Below are positions 16,804-24,711 of a stretch of DNA of 64,000 nucleotides, in pieces; positions within the stretch are counted from its first letter, which is position 1; every line of letters begins with the position of its first letter. The translations under genes and the position numbers were made by a program. A model generated the notes under the pieces. The model ran no database searches. It was not told the DNA's origin and saw nothing but the letters and a program-made list of their open reading frames with translations. Location: positions 270,377 through 334,376 of the forward strand of contig NZ_AUEA01000007.1 in assembly GCF_000425745.1 (NCBI RefSeq), in the 5' to 3' direction. Origin of the DNA: Pseudomonas cremoricolorata DSM 17059 = NBRC 16634 (GTDB lineage: Bacteria > Pseudomonadota > Gammaproteobacteria > Pseudomonadales > Pseudomonadaceae).

Positions 16804-18996
16804 ATGCCTTTGACCCGATTCGTTCTATTCAATCCGTTGGCACATTGCCTGTTCGTCGGACCTGCGCTGCTCGTCACTTGCTGTCAGGCGTATGGCCTCA
16901 CTAACGTCGAGGGCAGCAAGACCATCACTGCGGCCACGTCCACGGACAGCTATCGAGTCACTTCAGGTTCGACGCTGACGGCCAATGGCGCTACCACGCT
17001 ACAGATCCAAGTGGATGCTACGGGCCGCCTGGTTACTCAGAAGGCGTCCATCAGCGCGACAGGTACGGATGCCATCAGACTGTCTACAGGAGCCGAGGCT
17101 ACGCTTGGCGGCGACACGCGTGTCACCAGTGATCGTTATGGAATCCGCTTGAGCCGTACCGCTGCAGTCGGCTCGCAAGCGGTAATCAATGACAGCCACG
17201 TCGAGGGCCGATCAGGGGGGGCGCTGGTGTCCGCAGCGTCCAGTTTGACGCTGCGCAACAGTGAGCTCATTGGCTCGGGCACGACGGCATCGGCCGTTCT
17301 GTTCGGCAATGCCCGCCTGGAGGCAGAGGGCAGTAAACTGACCGGCGCCAGCGAGGGTCTGCACCTGTTCGCCGATAGTGACTTCGCAGAGTCTGCCAAG
17401 GTGAACTTGCTTGGCTCGCAGGTCGAAGGCAAGGATGGCTCGGCCATCCTGGTGGGCAACTCGCTGATTGGTCCGGCTCAAGCGCAAATCCTGGTTGGGG
17501 ACGGTTCGACCTTAATTGGCAGCAACGGCGTACTGCTCGAAGTAGTAGGCAACTCCAGCGCCCTGATGACGGTAGATAACAGTACGCTGTCCGGTGACGT
17601 ACGCGCCGAGGCTGGGTCCACTGCCAATCTGGTTCTGGATAACCGTGCCAGTCTCGTCGGTCGCCTCGACAACGTCGCGGGCCTGACGTTGACCAACGAT
17701 TCGCAGTGGACGATGGTCGAGGACAGCCAAATCGGTAGCCTGGCGATCAACGGCAGCTCCATCCGATTCGGCGAGCCTGGTCAGTATCAACGCCTGACCG
17801 TTGGCACGCTGGCAGGCGCAGGTACGTTCATCATGGACGCCGACTTCAGCACTGGGCAGACCGATTTTCTCGACGTGACCGGGACTGCCACCGGGAATCA
17901 TGCGTTGTTGGTCGGCAGCAGCGGGGCCGATCCAGTCGCTGAAAGCCAGCTGCAGGTGGTCCGTGTTGGGGCAGGTGATGCCCAGTTCTCTTTGCTGAAC
18001 GGTCCAGTCGATCTGGGCGCGTTTTCCTATGAACTGGTGCAACGTGGAAATGGCTGGTTCCTCGACGGCTCGAGCAAGGTGATCAGCCCAGGTACAGCCT
18101 CGGTCCTCGCGTTGTTCAACACCGCGCCTACCGTGTGGTATGGCGAGTTGACTTCATTGCGCGGACGGATGGGCGAAGTTCGTCGCGATCAGGGCAAGGC
18201 AGGTGCCTGGGCCAGGGCGTATGGCAACAAATACAACGTTTCCGATGCCGCTGGCAGTCCTTACCAGCAGGTGCAACAAGGATTTTCACTGGGAGCGGAT
18301 GCGCCATTGCGCGCAGGCGATGGGCAATGGCTGCTGGGGGTGATGGCCGGGCACAGTTCGTCGGAGCTCGACCTGATTCGCGGTGCTACCGCGCAGGTCA
18401 AGAGTTCCTATATAGGGTTGTACGGCACTTGGCTGGATGCGCAGACCGGTTATTACTTCGACAGTACGATCAAATTCAACCATTTCGACAACAGTGCCAA
18501 GGTATCGCTCAGCGATGGTCAGCGGACCAAGAGCGAGTACAGCAACCTCGGCGTGGGCGTCTCGCTGGAGCTGGGCCGCCACATCGAGCTCGGTGATGGC
18601 TATTTCATAGAGCCGTTCACACAGTGGTCGGCAGTGACGATCGGTGGCAAGGATTACCATCTGGACAACGGCTTGCAGGCCAAAGGCGACGATACCCAGT
18701 CAGTGCTGGGCAAGGTAGGCACCACACTGGGACGCACGCTCGACCTTGGCGGCGGGCAGTTCGTCCAGCCGTACGTACGCCTTGCTTATGCCCACGAATT
18801 CGTCAAAGACAACGAGATTCAGGTCAACGAAAATCGGTTCGACAACGATTTGTCCGGCTCTCGCGGTGAGGTCGGGGCCGGTATCGCAGTGGGGTTGTCC
18901 GAGCGTTTGCAACTGCACGCTGATTTCGACTACGCCAACGGAGACAAGATCGAGCAGCCGTGGGGGGCAAACCTTGGCCTGCAGTACCGCTGGTAG
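16804..18996 (+). CDS. Autotransporter with beta-helix passenger, 730 aa
   Basis: Start ATG 16804 has GAGGTAG nine bases upstream. Residues 1-30 form a plausible signal peptide (basic residue at 5, hydrophobic core, AYG end). Residues about 35-400 are a Gly/Ser/Asn/Thr-rich passenger with short beta-helix-like repeats (SxLTLRNSELIGSG, TVDNSTLSGDV). They are followed by a pertactin-like hinge and, from about residue 455, a 12-strand outer-membrane barrel that starts near GAWARAYGN and ends in the typical terminal LGLQYRW. Type Va secretion would display the passenger on the cell surface. No protease or esterase motif is visible, so it is more likely an adhesin. It is the only cluster member with a clear export signal and could be the surface component of the system. 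Confidence 0.88.
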   Translation: MPLTRFVLFNPLAHCLFVGPALLVTCCQAYGLTNVEGSKTITAATSTDSYRVTSGSTLTANGATTLQIQVDATGRLVTQKASISATGTDAIRLSTGAEATLGGDTRVTSDRYGIRLSRTAAVGSQAVINDSHVEGRSGGALVSAASSLTLRNSELIGSGTTASAVLFGNARLEAEGSKLTGASEGLHLFADSDFAESAKVNLLGSQVEGKDGSAILVGNSLIGPAQAQILVGDGSTLIGSNGVLLEVVGNSSALMTVDNSTLSGDVRAEAGSTANLVLDNRASLVGRLDNVAGLTLTNDSQWTMVEDSQIGSLAINGSSIRFGEPGQYQRLTVGTLAGAGTFIMDADFSTGQTDFLDVTGTATGNHALLVGSSGADPVAESQLQVVRVGAGDAQFSLLNGPVDLGAFSYELVQRGNGWFLDGSSKVISPGTASVLALFNTAPTVWYGELTSLRGRMGEVRRDQGKAGAWARAYGNKYNVSDAAGSPYQQVQQGFSLGADAPLRAGDGQWLLGVMAGHSSSELDLIRGATAQVKSSYIGLYGTWLDAQTGYYFDSTIKFNHFDNSAKVSLSDGQRTKSEYSNLGVGVSLELGRHIELGDGYFIEPFTQWSAVTIGGKDYHLDNGLQAKGDDTQSVLGKVGTTLGRTLDLGGGQFVQPYVRLAYAHEFVKDNEIQVNENRFDNDLSGSRGEVGAGIAVGLSERLQLHADFDYANGDKIEQPWGANLGLQYRW

Positions 18997-19406
18997 AAGG
19001 CGTAAAAACAAGTGCGTACTTGCCTCGACTCGCTTGGGCAGTCGCTGCAGCCCCACTGTCACGCCATGCTGAAGCCGCTTGGACCTCCAGACCTCGACTG
19101 CACGGCCATGTGCGGTAATGAGCTTGAGCCATGGCCGATCCTGCGGCTTGCCTGAGCGAACGGCATCTCAGCCTGCGCCCATCGTCGGCTCAGGCTGACC
19201 TGCGATGGCTGCCAAGGGACCCTGACGGGTGTACAGGTCAGGCGAATCAATACATCAAGGCCAATGCCTGATGCTGCCCAGTCAGCAGTGCAGAAGCGGG
19301 CTCAGCGTAGCGCCGGACCGTCGGCTTCTGCATGTTCTTGACTGACTGGCATCGGCCCAGCGCCTTTGCTTTTTCGATAGCGCTTGTGCCTGGAGGGTGG
19401 ATAATC
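18997..19406. other. Intergenic stretch with hairpins, no gene
   Basis: These 410 bases have no credible coding frame. Several small inverted repeats are present: TCAGCCTG with CAGGCTGA (about 19167-19197), CCTGAC with GTCAGG (about 19220-19241), and GCAGAAGC with GCTTCTGC (about 19290-19330). They may be transcript-end structures of the autotransporter gene. No T-rich terminator or clear promoter is seen. Confidence 0.4.
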
Positions 19407-20858
19407 ATGAGCAAAGCGTCGAGCAATCATGCGACAAGCACGCTGGCGCTTGCGCCAGCAATTTCTGGCGACGCACTACCGGATATTCCCGGTGGTAGTG
19501 TCAATCTCCTGCCCGTGACCGCGCTGTCCCAGCCCTTGCGCTTGAACGTGCTGCCCTGGCTCAACTCACGTCCTACACCCGATACGCCCGAACGGCTCAC
19601 GCTGTACTGGAACGATCAGCCAGTGGGCGAGAAGAGCTGGGATGACACCATACGACCCGCCGATCTCTACATTGATGTCCCTGTAAGCTATCTCGTCGAT
19701 GGCCAGGCCACCGTGACCTATGAGGTGCAAATCTACAACGGTGTGGTGACTCCGTCGCAGCCATTGCTTTTGACTGTTGATCGGATCGCACCGACACTGG
19801 GTGGGGACGAGGGCCAGCTGCAGTTCGACACTCATGAGGTAACGGAACGATACCTGGAGCAACATGACGACATCCTGCTGGGCGCGGTACCGGCTTACGC
19901 ACAGGCCTCGGCGGGCGATACGCTGATTTATTACTGGGACGCGCGTCCGTTCGCCAATCAGAAGGCCGGTGAGCGCGAGCTGACCATCCGCGACATTGGC
20001 AAGCCGCTGTTCATCGCCTTCGAGGGTGAGCTGATCCGTGAACGCGAAGACGGTGAGCGCTATGTGCATTACCAGATCCGCGATCGCGCCGGAAACCTGA
20101 GCCCACGTTCAAGGCCTGCCGTACTCAGCGTTGCGGCGCTACCGGCCCCACGGATCCTGCCCGGACTGGATGTAGCACAGGCAGCCGGAGCAGGCGATCG
20201 GCTCACGTTGAACCTGGATGACTTCTCCCCGCCATTGCTCGTCCAGGTGCCAGCCTGCGTGGTCATCTATCCTGAAGAGACCCTCACGGTGGAGTGGGGC
20301 ATGCCCGGAAGTGCCGATTACTATTGCACGCGCACCGAGCATCCCAATGGTGAGCGCCAGTACGAAATTCCCCTGGACAAAGTCCTGGCGCAAAGCAAGC
20401 GGACAATTCGCCTGGACTACACCTTGGTCGAGGATGGGCGTACCAGCGTTTCCACCCCAATCGAGCTGACTGTCAAGGCGTTGTCCCGAGGCTTGCCCCA
20501 ACCCAACCTGACGGGTGCCAGCGCAACCGGCTTCAGCCTGGCGACGGCACCTGCGAACGTGCCGATCACCCTAGGTACCTGGCCGTTCATACAGGTCGGG
20601 CAGCGAGTTTCCATCAGCGTCACGGGTGTGCTTGCGAATGGCGCTGAAGCGCCGCCCTATCACGTTCTTGTGGCCCATGCAGTGACCGAGCTGCAGGCTG
20701 AACAGGGAATCGGCCTGGGCAACGAGGCTACCGTGTCCAAGGCGTTCCTGGCCGGCCTGAAGCGTCTCGAGCGCTTTACCACGGTCGCGCAAGTCAGTTT
20801 CGATGACGGCGCCACATGGGTCAGATTCCCTGTCTTGAACCTGACCTTGCGCGACTGA
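19407..20858 (+). CDS. Ig-like repeat protein (cluster protein 3)
   Basis: The protein has 483 residues. ATG 19407 (MSKASSNHATS) has GGAGGG about ten bases upstream; the longer frame from 19332 is not supported. It shares the cluster's Ig-like module: NVLPWLNSRPTPDTPERLTLYW, AVPAYAQASAGDTLIYYW and QVPACVVIYPEETLTVEW. The final about 110 residues, with ITLGTWPF and a closing FDDGATWVRFPVLNLTL, align by eye with the end of the 3445 protein (LTLGTWYL, YDGGDYFTPM). It has no signal peptide. It closes the plus-strand series and faces the fimbrial pair. Function is unknown. It is probably a paralogue of the 3445 protein with fewer modules. Confidence 0.75.
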   Translation: MSKASSNHATSTLALAPAISGDALPDIPGGSVNLLPVTALSQPLRLNVLPWLNSRPTPDTPERLTLYWNDQPVGEKSWDDTIRPADLYIDVPVSYLVDGQATVTYEVQIYNGVVTPSQPLLLTVDRIAPTLGGDEGQLQFDTHEVTERYLEQHDDILLGAVPAYAQASAGDTLIYYWDARPFANQKAGERELTIRDIGKPLFIAFEGELIREREDGERYVHYQIRDRAGNLSPRSRPAVLSVAALPAPRILPGLDVAQAAGAGDRLTLNLDDFSPPLLVQVPACVVIYPEETLTVEWGMPGSADYYCTRTEHPNGERQYEIPLDKVLAQSKRTIRLDYTLVEDGRTSVSTPIELTVKALSRGLPQPNLTGASATGFSLATAPANVPITLGTWPFIQVGQRVSISVTGVLANGAEAPPYHVLVAHAVTELQAEQGIGLGNEATVSKAFLAGLKRLERFTTVAQVSFDDGATWVRFPVLNLTLRD

Positions 20859-20872
20859 TCTAGGTCGATCGA

Positions 20873-21607
20873 TCACTGCCGGGCTACGGGACTGGTGAGC
20901 TCGGCCGAGGTGCCGCTGTAATCATTGATCGTGGTGAATCTGACCTCAAGGTCGTCCGCAGCGCTGAAGCTGCGCAGGGGGTACGACTGCCTGCCCAGTG
21001 GTGGCGCCATGTTGTTGGCGTTGACGCTTTCACTGGTACTGGCGCTGCTGACGACGACATTGTTGAAGGTGTAGTGGTACGGCGTAGGGTTATCCACCAC
21101 AAGATGCGCTTTGCCCTCCACCATTTGCACCGACCAGGTCAGATCCTTGAGTCCGTCCTGGGGTGTCTTGCCGAGCATGCTTGGACGGTAGAACAGCTTG
21201 ATGCGCGTTCGCAGGGCAATGGTCAGGGCATTTTGTGCATCGCCAGGCTGGCTCTGCGGAATTTCCTGCAGATTGAAGTAGAACAGTGATTCGCGGTCTT
21301 GTGGCAAGTCATTGGGCAGGGCATTGATCTGCACACTCTGTTCTTTGCCTGGATCGATTCGGAACAGGCTGGGGGAGGCGACCAGCGCTACTGGAGTGGT
21401 TTGGTCGTCCGCCTCGGTATTGACCCACGCCTGAGCCGCGAAGGTCCTGTCCGATGGGTTGGCGATGATCACCGACGCGCTGCGTTTGGCGCTGTCGTGA
21501 ATGATTCGAGTGTGACTGATCGTCAGCGCGGCATGGGCGCTCGACACACTGCCGAGCAGCAGCAAGCCGCAGGCGAGGCTGTTGAAAATGGGGGGCATGG
21601 GGCGCAT
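20873..21607 (-). CDS. PapD-like periplasmic pilus chaperone
   Basis: The protein has 244 residues from ATG 21607 (MRPMPPIFNSL). A GTG at 21649 would add 14 residues without a signal-peptide-like character, so the inner ATG is preferred. It has a signal peptide ending AHA before ALTISHTRI, then the chaperone features: an edge strand with ASVIIANPS, the FRIDPGKEQSV segment and the FYFNLQEIP signature. Then comes RTRIKLFYRPS, and a second domain with PYHYTFNNV. Such chaperones hold pilin subunits by donor-strand complementation in the periplasm. The adjacent upstream gene encodes a pilin. No usher gene is found in the window, so assembly would need one elsewhere. Confidence 0.88.
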   Translation of the reverse strand: MRPMPPIFNSLACGLLLLGSVSSAHAALTISHTRIIHDSAKRSASVIIANPSDRTFAAQAWVNTEADDQTTPVALVASPSLFRIDPGKEQSVQINALPNDLPQDRESLFYFNLQEIPQSQPGDAQNALTIALRTRIKLFYRPSMLGKTPQDGLKDLTWSVQMVEGKAHLVVDNPTPYHYTFNNVVVSSASTSESVNANNMAPPLGRQSYPLRSFSAADDLEVRFTTINDYSGTSAELTSPVARQ

Positions 21608-21669
21608 GGGAATCGACCGAAGCGATGGGTAAATCGACACCAGGCGCACGTATGCACCTGGTGATGCGG

Positions 21670-22209
21670 TTATGGCAGTGAGACCACGAAGCTGACCTCA
21701 GCCTCCGCCAGACCGTCGCCGACGGATGCTTCATACGACTCGTAGGCCGCATAGAACCTCAGGTCGGTGGGGCGATTGTCGTAGAGATCGTAGTCTTTGG
21801 ATGCGGCGCCTGGGGTGATCTTGGCGTGCAGCTCGTCTTTGATCGACATGCCCAGCCCGGACGCACCGCCCTGACGGATCGCGTAGAGGTCAGTGCCGAC
21901 CGAACCATGCAATGGCGTGAAGGTGATGCTGGCTTTGCTGTTGGGTGGAATGACGCACGTCGCATCAGGGGTGACGCGCAGGGCGAAGCTGACTTCCGGG
22001 GTAGAGACGCCCACTTTGGAGAAGTATTTGCTGGTGAAATTACCGAGCGTCACTCGCGGAATGACACTCCCACCAGGATTGACCACTTCGATCGGGCATG
22101 TGCCGCCAGCGTATACAGTCCCGTAAAAGTTGATTTGACCAGATTCGTCCGCTGCAAATGCGGTGCTGCTCGCCAATCCCAGAGCGAGTGTGAGTACAGT
22201 CCATTTCAT
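21670..22209 (-). CDS. Fimbrial major subunit-like protein
   Basis: The protein has 179 residues. ATG 22209 (MKWTVLTLALGL) is preceded by AAGGAA at proper spacing, and a signal peptide ends AFA before ADESGQINF. The mature protein begins with a donor-strand-like GQINFYGTVYAGG followed by TCPIEV. It has a second cysteine (DATCVIPP), as in classical chaperone-usher pilins, and ends with alternating hydrophobics (AEVSFVVSLP) like a pilin C-terminal strand. The chaperone gene follows 62 bases downstream in the same direction. The family is well supported; which fimbria it belongs to is unknown because there is no usher or tip adhesin next to it. Confidence 0.85.
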   Translation of the reverse strand: MKWTVLTLALGLASSTAFAADESGQINFYGTVYAGGTCPIEVVNPGGSVIPRVTLGNFTSKYFSKVGVSTPEVSFALRVTPDATCVIPPNSKASITFTPLHGSVGTDLYAIRQGGASGLGMSIKDELHAKITPGAASKDYDLYDNRPTDLRFYAAYESYEASVGDGLAEAEVSFVVSLP

Positions 22210-22396
22210 GAGGAATTTCCTTCGTGTTGGTTCGCGCACGCCCGGTTGGATTGATCGCTCCGGAAGGCCAGGCAATGCGAGTTAGGGAGCGGCGAACACA
22301 GTAGCGAAGGGGAGGCTGAGTGTTATGTAGGAATAGTCAGTAGGACCCAGGGGATCTTTGGATGGCACGGGCGTTATGGCGTGGTGTAACGACTTA

Positions 22397-22590
22397 GGTT
22401 TTGTACGAAAAACTTTGATACTTGGTGATACATTGTTGAAAACAGCCGGGGGCGCCTAGGCGGGGCACCTAGCCGGGGGCGCCAAGCCGGGGGCACCTAG
22501 CGGGGGCGCCTAGCCCGATCGAAATGCTCACGTGCTGCAGTAGGCTCCGCTGTTCGCCTGTTTTGGCGAGGCCGCCGTCGGCCTTGCCTC
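22397..22590. repeat. Decayed copy of the GGTTTTGTACGAAAA palindromic element
   Basis: The left end GGTTTTGTACGAAAA (22397-22411) is identical to the left end of the element at 41244. GTTGAAAACAG follows as expected. After the tandem repeat, the central part resumes (AATGCTCA, then CTCCGCT, then CGCCTGTTTT at 22555-22565) in the same order as in the intact copy. The right terminus is degraded. The copy is therefore longer than the 141-bp form because of the repeat insertion. Confidence 0.6.
22445..22512 (+). repeat. Tandem GC-rich repeat, 5 units of 13-14 bp
   Basis: Five head-to-tail units of the form GCCGGGGGCGCCTA are readable: 22445-22458, 22459-22471, 22472-22485, 22486-22499 and 22500-22512. 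They differ by CGCC/CACC and by TA/AA at the end. Two units are one base shorter. The array lies within the decayed palindromic element and contains repeated GGCGCC sites. Confidence 0.85.
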
Positions 22591-22609
22591 ACCGGCGTCT
22601 CAGTACTGT

Positions 22610-23008
22610 TTATACAGACCCGAGCAGCGCTTTCTCTTGTTGCCAGTCAAAAGGTTCCCCTTGTTGCTCGGCCTCATGGCGGCGCTCTTCGAGTTGTTGG
22701 TAGAGATCCAACTCTTCATCGGGCATGAAGTGCAGGCAATCGCCACCGAAGAACCACAGCAGGTCGCGCGGCACCAGATGAGCAATTTGCGGATAGCGTA
22801 GGAATATCTGGCAAATCAGTTCCTGGCCCAGGTACTGCGAATCCAGCGGGTCGCCTGGCAAAAGGGCCAACAGTTCGTCGAAGCGTTCGAGAAACAGATG
22901 GTGGCTCTGTTCGGGTATAGGCTGCGCATCGTCGAGGGCGACGAGAATAGTGCGCAGGTGTTGCAGCAATTGCATGTGGTATTCGAGGTTGGGAGTGAGC
23001 ATCGACAT
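22610..23008 (-). CDS. PA2817-family conserved hypothetical protein
   Basis: A 132-residue reading from ATG 23008 (MSMLTPNLEYHMQLL) is preferred; a longer frame to 23077 exists but the extra part is not family-like. The protein is acidic and alpha-helical. It has an LVPRDLLWFFGGDCLHFM segment and an EELDLYQQLEERR helix. From memory it matches the small conserved pseudomonad protein next to the FadE-like gene in P. aeruginosa (PA2817). The function is unknown. Here a P47-like accessory gene (23150) separates it from the acyl-CoA dehydrogenase gene, which marks an insertion into a conserved neighbourhood. Confidence 0.7.
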   Translation of the reverse strand: MSMLTPNLEYHMQLLQHLRTILVALDDAQPIPEQSHHLFLERFDELLALLPGDPLDSQYLGQELICQIFLRYPQIAHLVPRDLLWFFGGDCLHFMPDEELDLYQQLEERRHEAEQQGEPFDWQQEKALLGSV

Positions 23009-23149
23009 AGACTCTGCTGCGAGAAAACCCTCGAGTATACGTAGGAAAAGGGGGGGCGTGAAGGTCGCCATTGTCAACTGGCTGTTCTGTCAGTTGTCGC
23101 CCAGTGCCATGCCTGATTTGCTTGGAGCTCCTTCCTCGGGGATCAGCCC

Positions 23150-24673
23150 ATGGCAAAACATAACGCTGAGCACGAATCGGCAAGTTCAACGACAGCTTCA
23201 GGGCTGCCAATCATCTATGTGACAGTCACGCGCGATATGCTCGCCCGTGCGTGGGCTCAGTATGCTTCGCAACACGCCATGGAGGTTACCGAGCGGGTTC
23301 AGTATTACCGAACCTCCGAGAATGGTACCTGGCAAGCGGGCTCTATCGCCGTCGGTGTCAGCATGATGGAATACGGCCAGCATGAAGTGACGCTGCGCAA
23401 GCGGATCCTTCAAGACAGCCTTTTCACCCTGAAGAGAGACTTCGGTCATGGCGGGCGACATATTCAGGAGATGCGCGACACTTGGCCCCCTGCCGGTACT
23501 CGCCTGTCGATCAAAGTGCCACTGGCTGACAGCTGTTTGCGTTACCAGTTGAATGAAGCCACTCAGCGCAACGAGCCGCCTGCGCTAAAACTGCATTGGT
23601 CAGGTCGGCCCACTTACGAACGCTCAGACGGAAACTACAGCTGGTCCGCACTCATCGAGTACTACAACCGTAGCAAATGCTCCGTGCTTTATCCGATGCC
23701 TCCCTCTTCGAGTCCATTGCTTCATCAGTTGCAAGGTGACTTCGTGAATCGCGCGGGGGAACTTGACATCCATTTCAACCTACTCGATTCCCTTCCGCAC
23801 GCCATTAGCGGCGATATGCCGCCGGCCACTGTAGTCAGCGATCAGATCGTTATTTCATTCTTGGCCTTGATTTTTCCCGAGGTTCTTTTACCCGGTATGG
23901 CGCCGTTGCAACGACATTGGGTTGGGCAGCTTTTCGTACCGCCATCGACAGCGAGGTACTCATACGGCGCGTTCTGGCCGGTTACCGGATACTTCGTTGC
24001 CGGTTATGAATGCACCGCGTCGCGGCACCAGCCGATCGATAGCAAGATCGAGCAGCTTCCATTGACCATCACTCCTGCCTTCCGGGTGGTCAGTGCCGGT
24101 GCTCAGAGGCAGACGCTGGCCTTCGAGCCTGCTGGAGTCGTGGCTCAGTGCACGTTGGCGGCTGGAGCTGTGGGAGTGCTTGAGAACGTATCAGGGCAAT
24201 GGTTCTATCAGCCAGCGCATGCCTCGGTCTCGGCAGCCATGCTTGAAGTGAACAACAAGACCAATGTCCCTGCATTGATCCGCTCGTCGAAGGCGTTTCC
24301 ACTCGCCGTGGACGTCGTCACTGCCAGGAGCGGTTCCCGAACTGCGAATTCTTCATTTCTGACGATCTATACGCAGCCTACGCATTACTTCAAGGCCCAT
24401 GTGCAGGCTGGCAAGATACGCTTGGCGCTGTGGTACACCAGCTTCGCAGGCCAGGCGACCGAAGTTCCTGCCGAAAAGGTTAGGTGGACGGTGAAATTCG
24501 GCAATGGCAGCGTGGATGCAGGCGGTGTGTTTACCGCTGCTGCCAGTCAGCCAACACCCTACACAGTAGTGATGGCTGAGGATCCCGACGCGAACTACCT
24601 GTACTGGGCATATCTGGTAATGGCAGTGCCTGCATTGGAGCCTGAAAGGATGGCGGAGTACATCAACTCCTGA
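23150..24673 (+). CDS. Solo relative of the P47-like cluster proteins, 507 aa
   Basis: Start ATG 23150 (MAKHNAEHES) is chosen because it lies nine bases after a GGGGATC-type ribosome site; the next in-frame ATG, deep in the reading frame, is unlikely. The C-terminal about 75 residues line up with the C-terminus of the 5357 protein. The shared features are LWYTSFAGQATEVP with LWVASWTGGEVEVP, DAGGVFTAA with DPATGVYPP, and YWAYLVMAVP with TWGYISLPLP. The N-terminal half lacks the WGA motif of the P47-like pair and shows an LSIKVPLADSCLRYQL segment. It has no signal peptide. It stands alone between two housekeeping-type genes. It is probably a diverged member of the same family; function unknown. 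Confidence 0.65.
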   Translation: MAKHNAEHESASSTTASGLPIIYVTVTRDMLARAWAQYASQHAMEVTERVQYYRTSENGTWQAGSIAVGVSMMEYGQHEVTLRKRILQDSLFTLKRDFGHGGRHIQEMRDTWPPAGTRLSIKVPLADSCLRYQLNEATQRNEPPALKLHWSGRPTYERSDGNYSWSALIEYYNRSKCSVLYPMPPSSSPLLHQLQGDFVNRAGELDIHFNLLDSLPHAISGDMPPATVVSDQIVISFLALIFPEVLLPGMAPLQRHWVGQLFVPPSTARYSYGAFWPVTGYFVAGYECTASRHQPIDSKIEQLPLTITPAFRVVSAGAQRQTLAFEPAGVVAQCTLAAGAVGVLENVSGQWFYQPAHASVSAAMLEVNNKTNVPALIRSSKAFPLAVDVVTARSGSRTANSSFLTIYTQPTHYFKAHVQAGKIRLALWYTSFAGQATEVPAEKVRWTVKFGNGSVDAGGVFTAAASQPTPYTVVMAEDPDANYLYWAYLVMAVPALEPERMAEYINS

Positions 24674-24699
24674 GGGGCGGGCCGCAGCCGCGCCCCTCT
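24672..24699. terminator. Hairpin between convergent genes
   Basis: GAGGGGCG (24672-24679) pairs with CGCCCCTC (24691-24698). The stem overlaps the stop codon of the upstream gene and is followed by CTGCAATTTT. It probably ends transcription of the 23150 gene and perhaps of the convergent fadE-like gene. Confidence 0.55.
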
Positions 24700-24711
24700 G
24701 CAATTTTCAGG

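Larger units (their letters stand above)
22210..22609. other. Intergenic region with decayed repeat element
   Basis: These 400 bases lie upstream of the pilin gene and downstream of the PA2817-type gene. They hold a decayed copy of the palindromic element seen twice near rne, and a GC-rich tandem repeat inside it, both listed separately. No coding frame is supported. A promoter for the pilin gene is expected on the minus strand near 22230-22330 but is not obvious. Confidence 0.5.

Noticed and set aside
1..20858. Prophage or integrative element for the accessory cluster
   Set aside because: No integrase, phage structural gene, attachment repeat or transposase is visible. The region is accessory but its mode of arrival cannot be shown.
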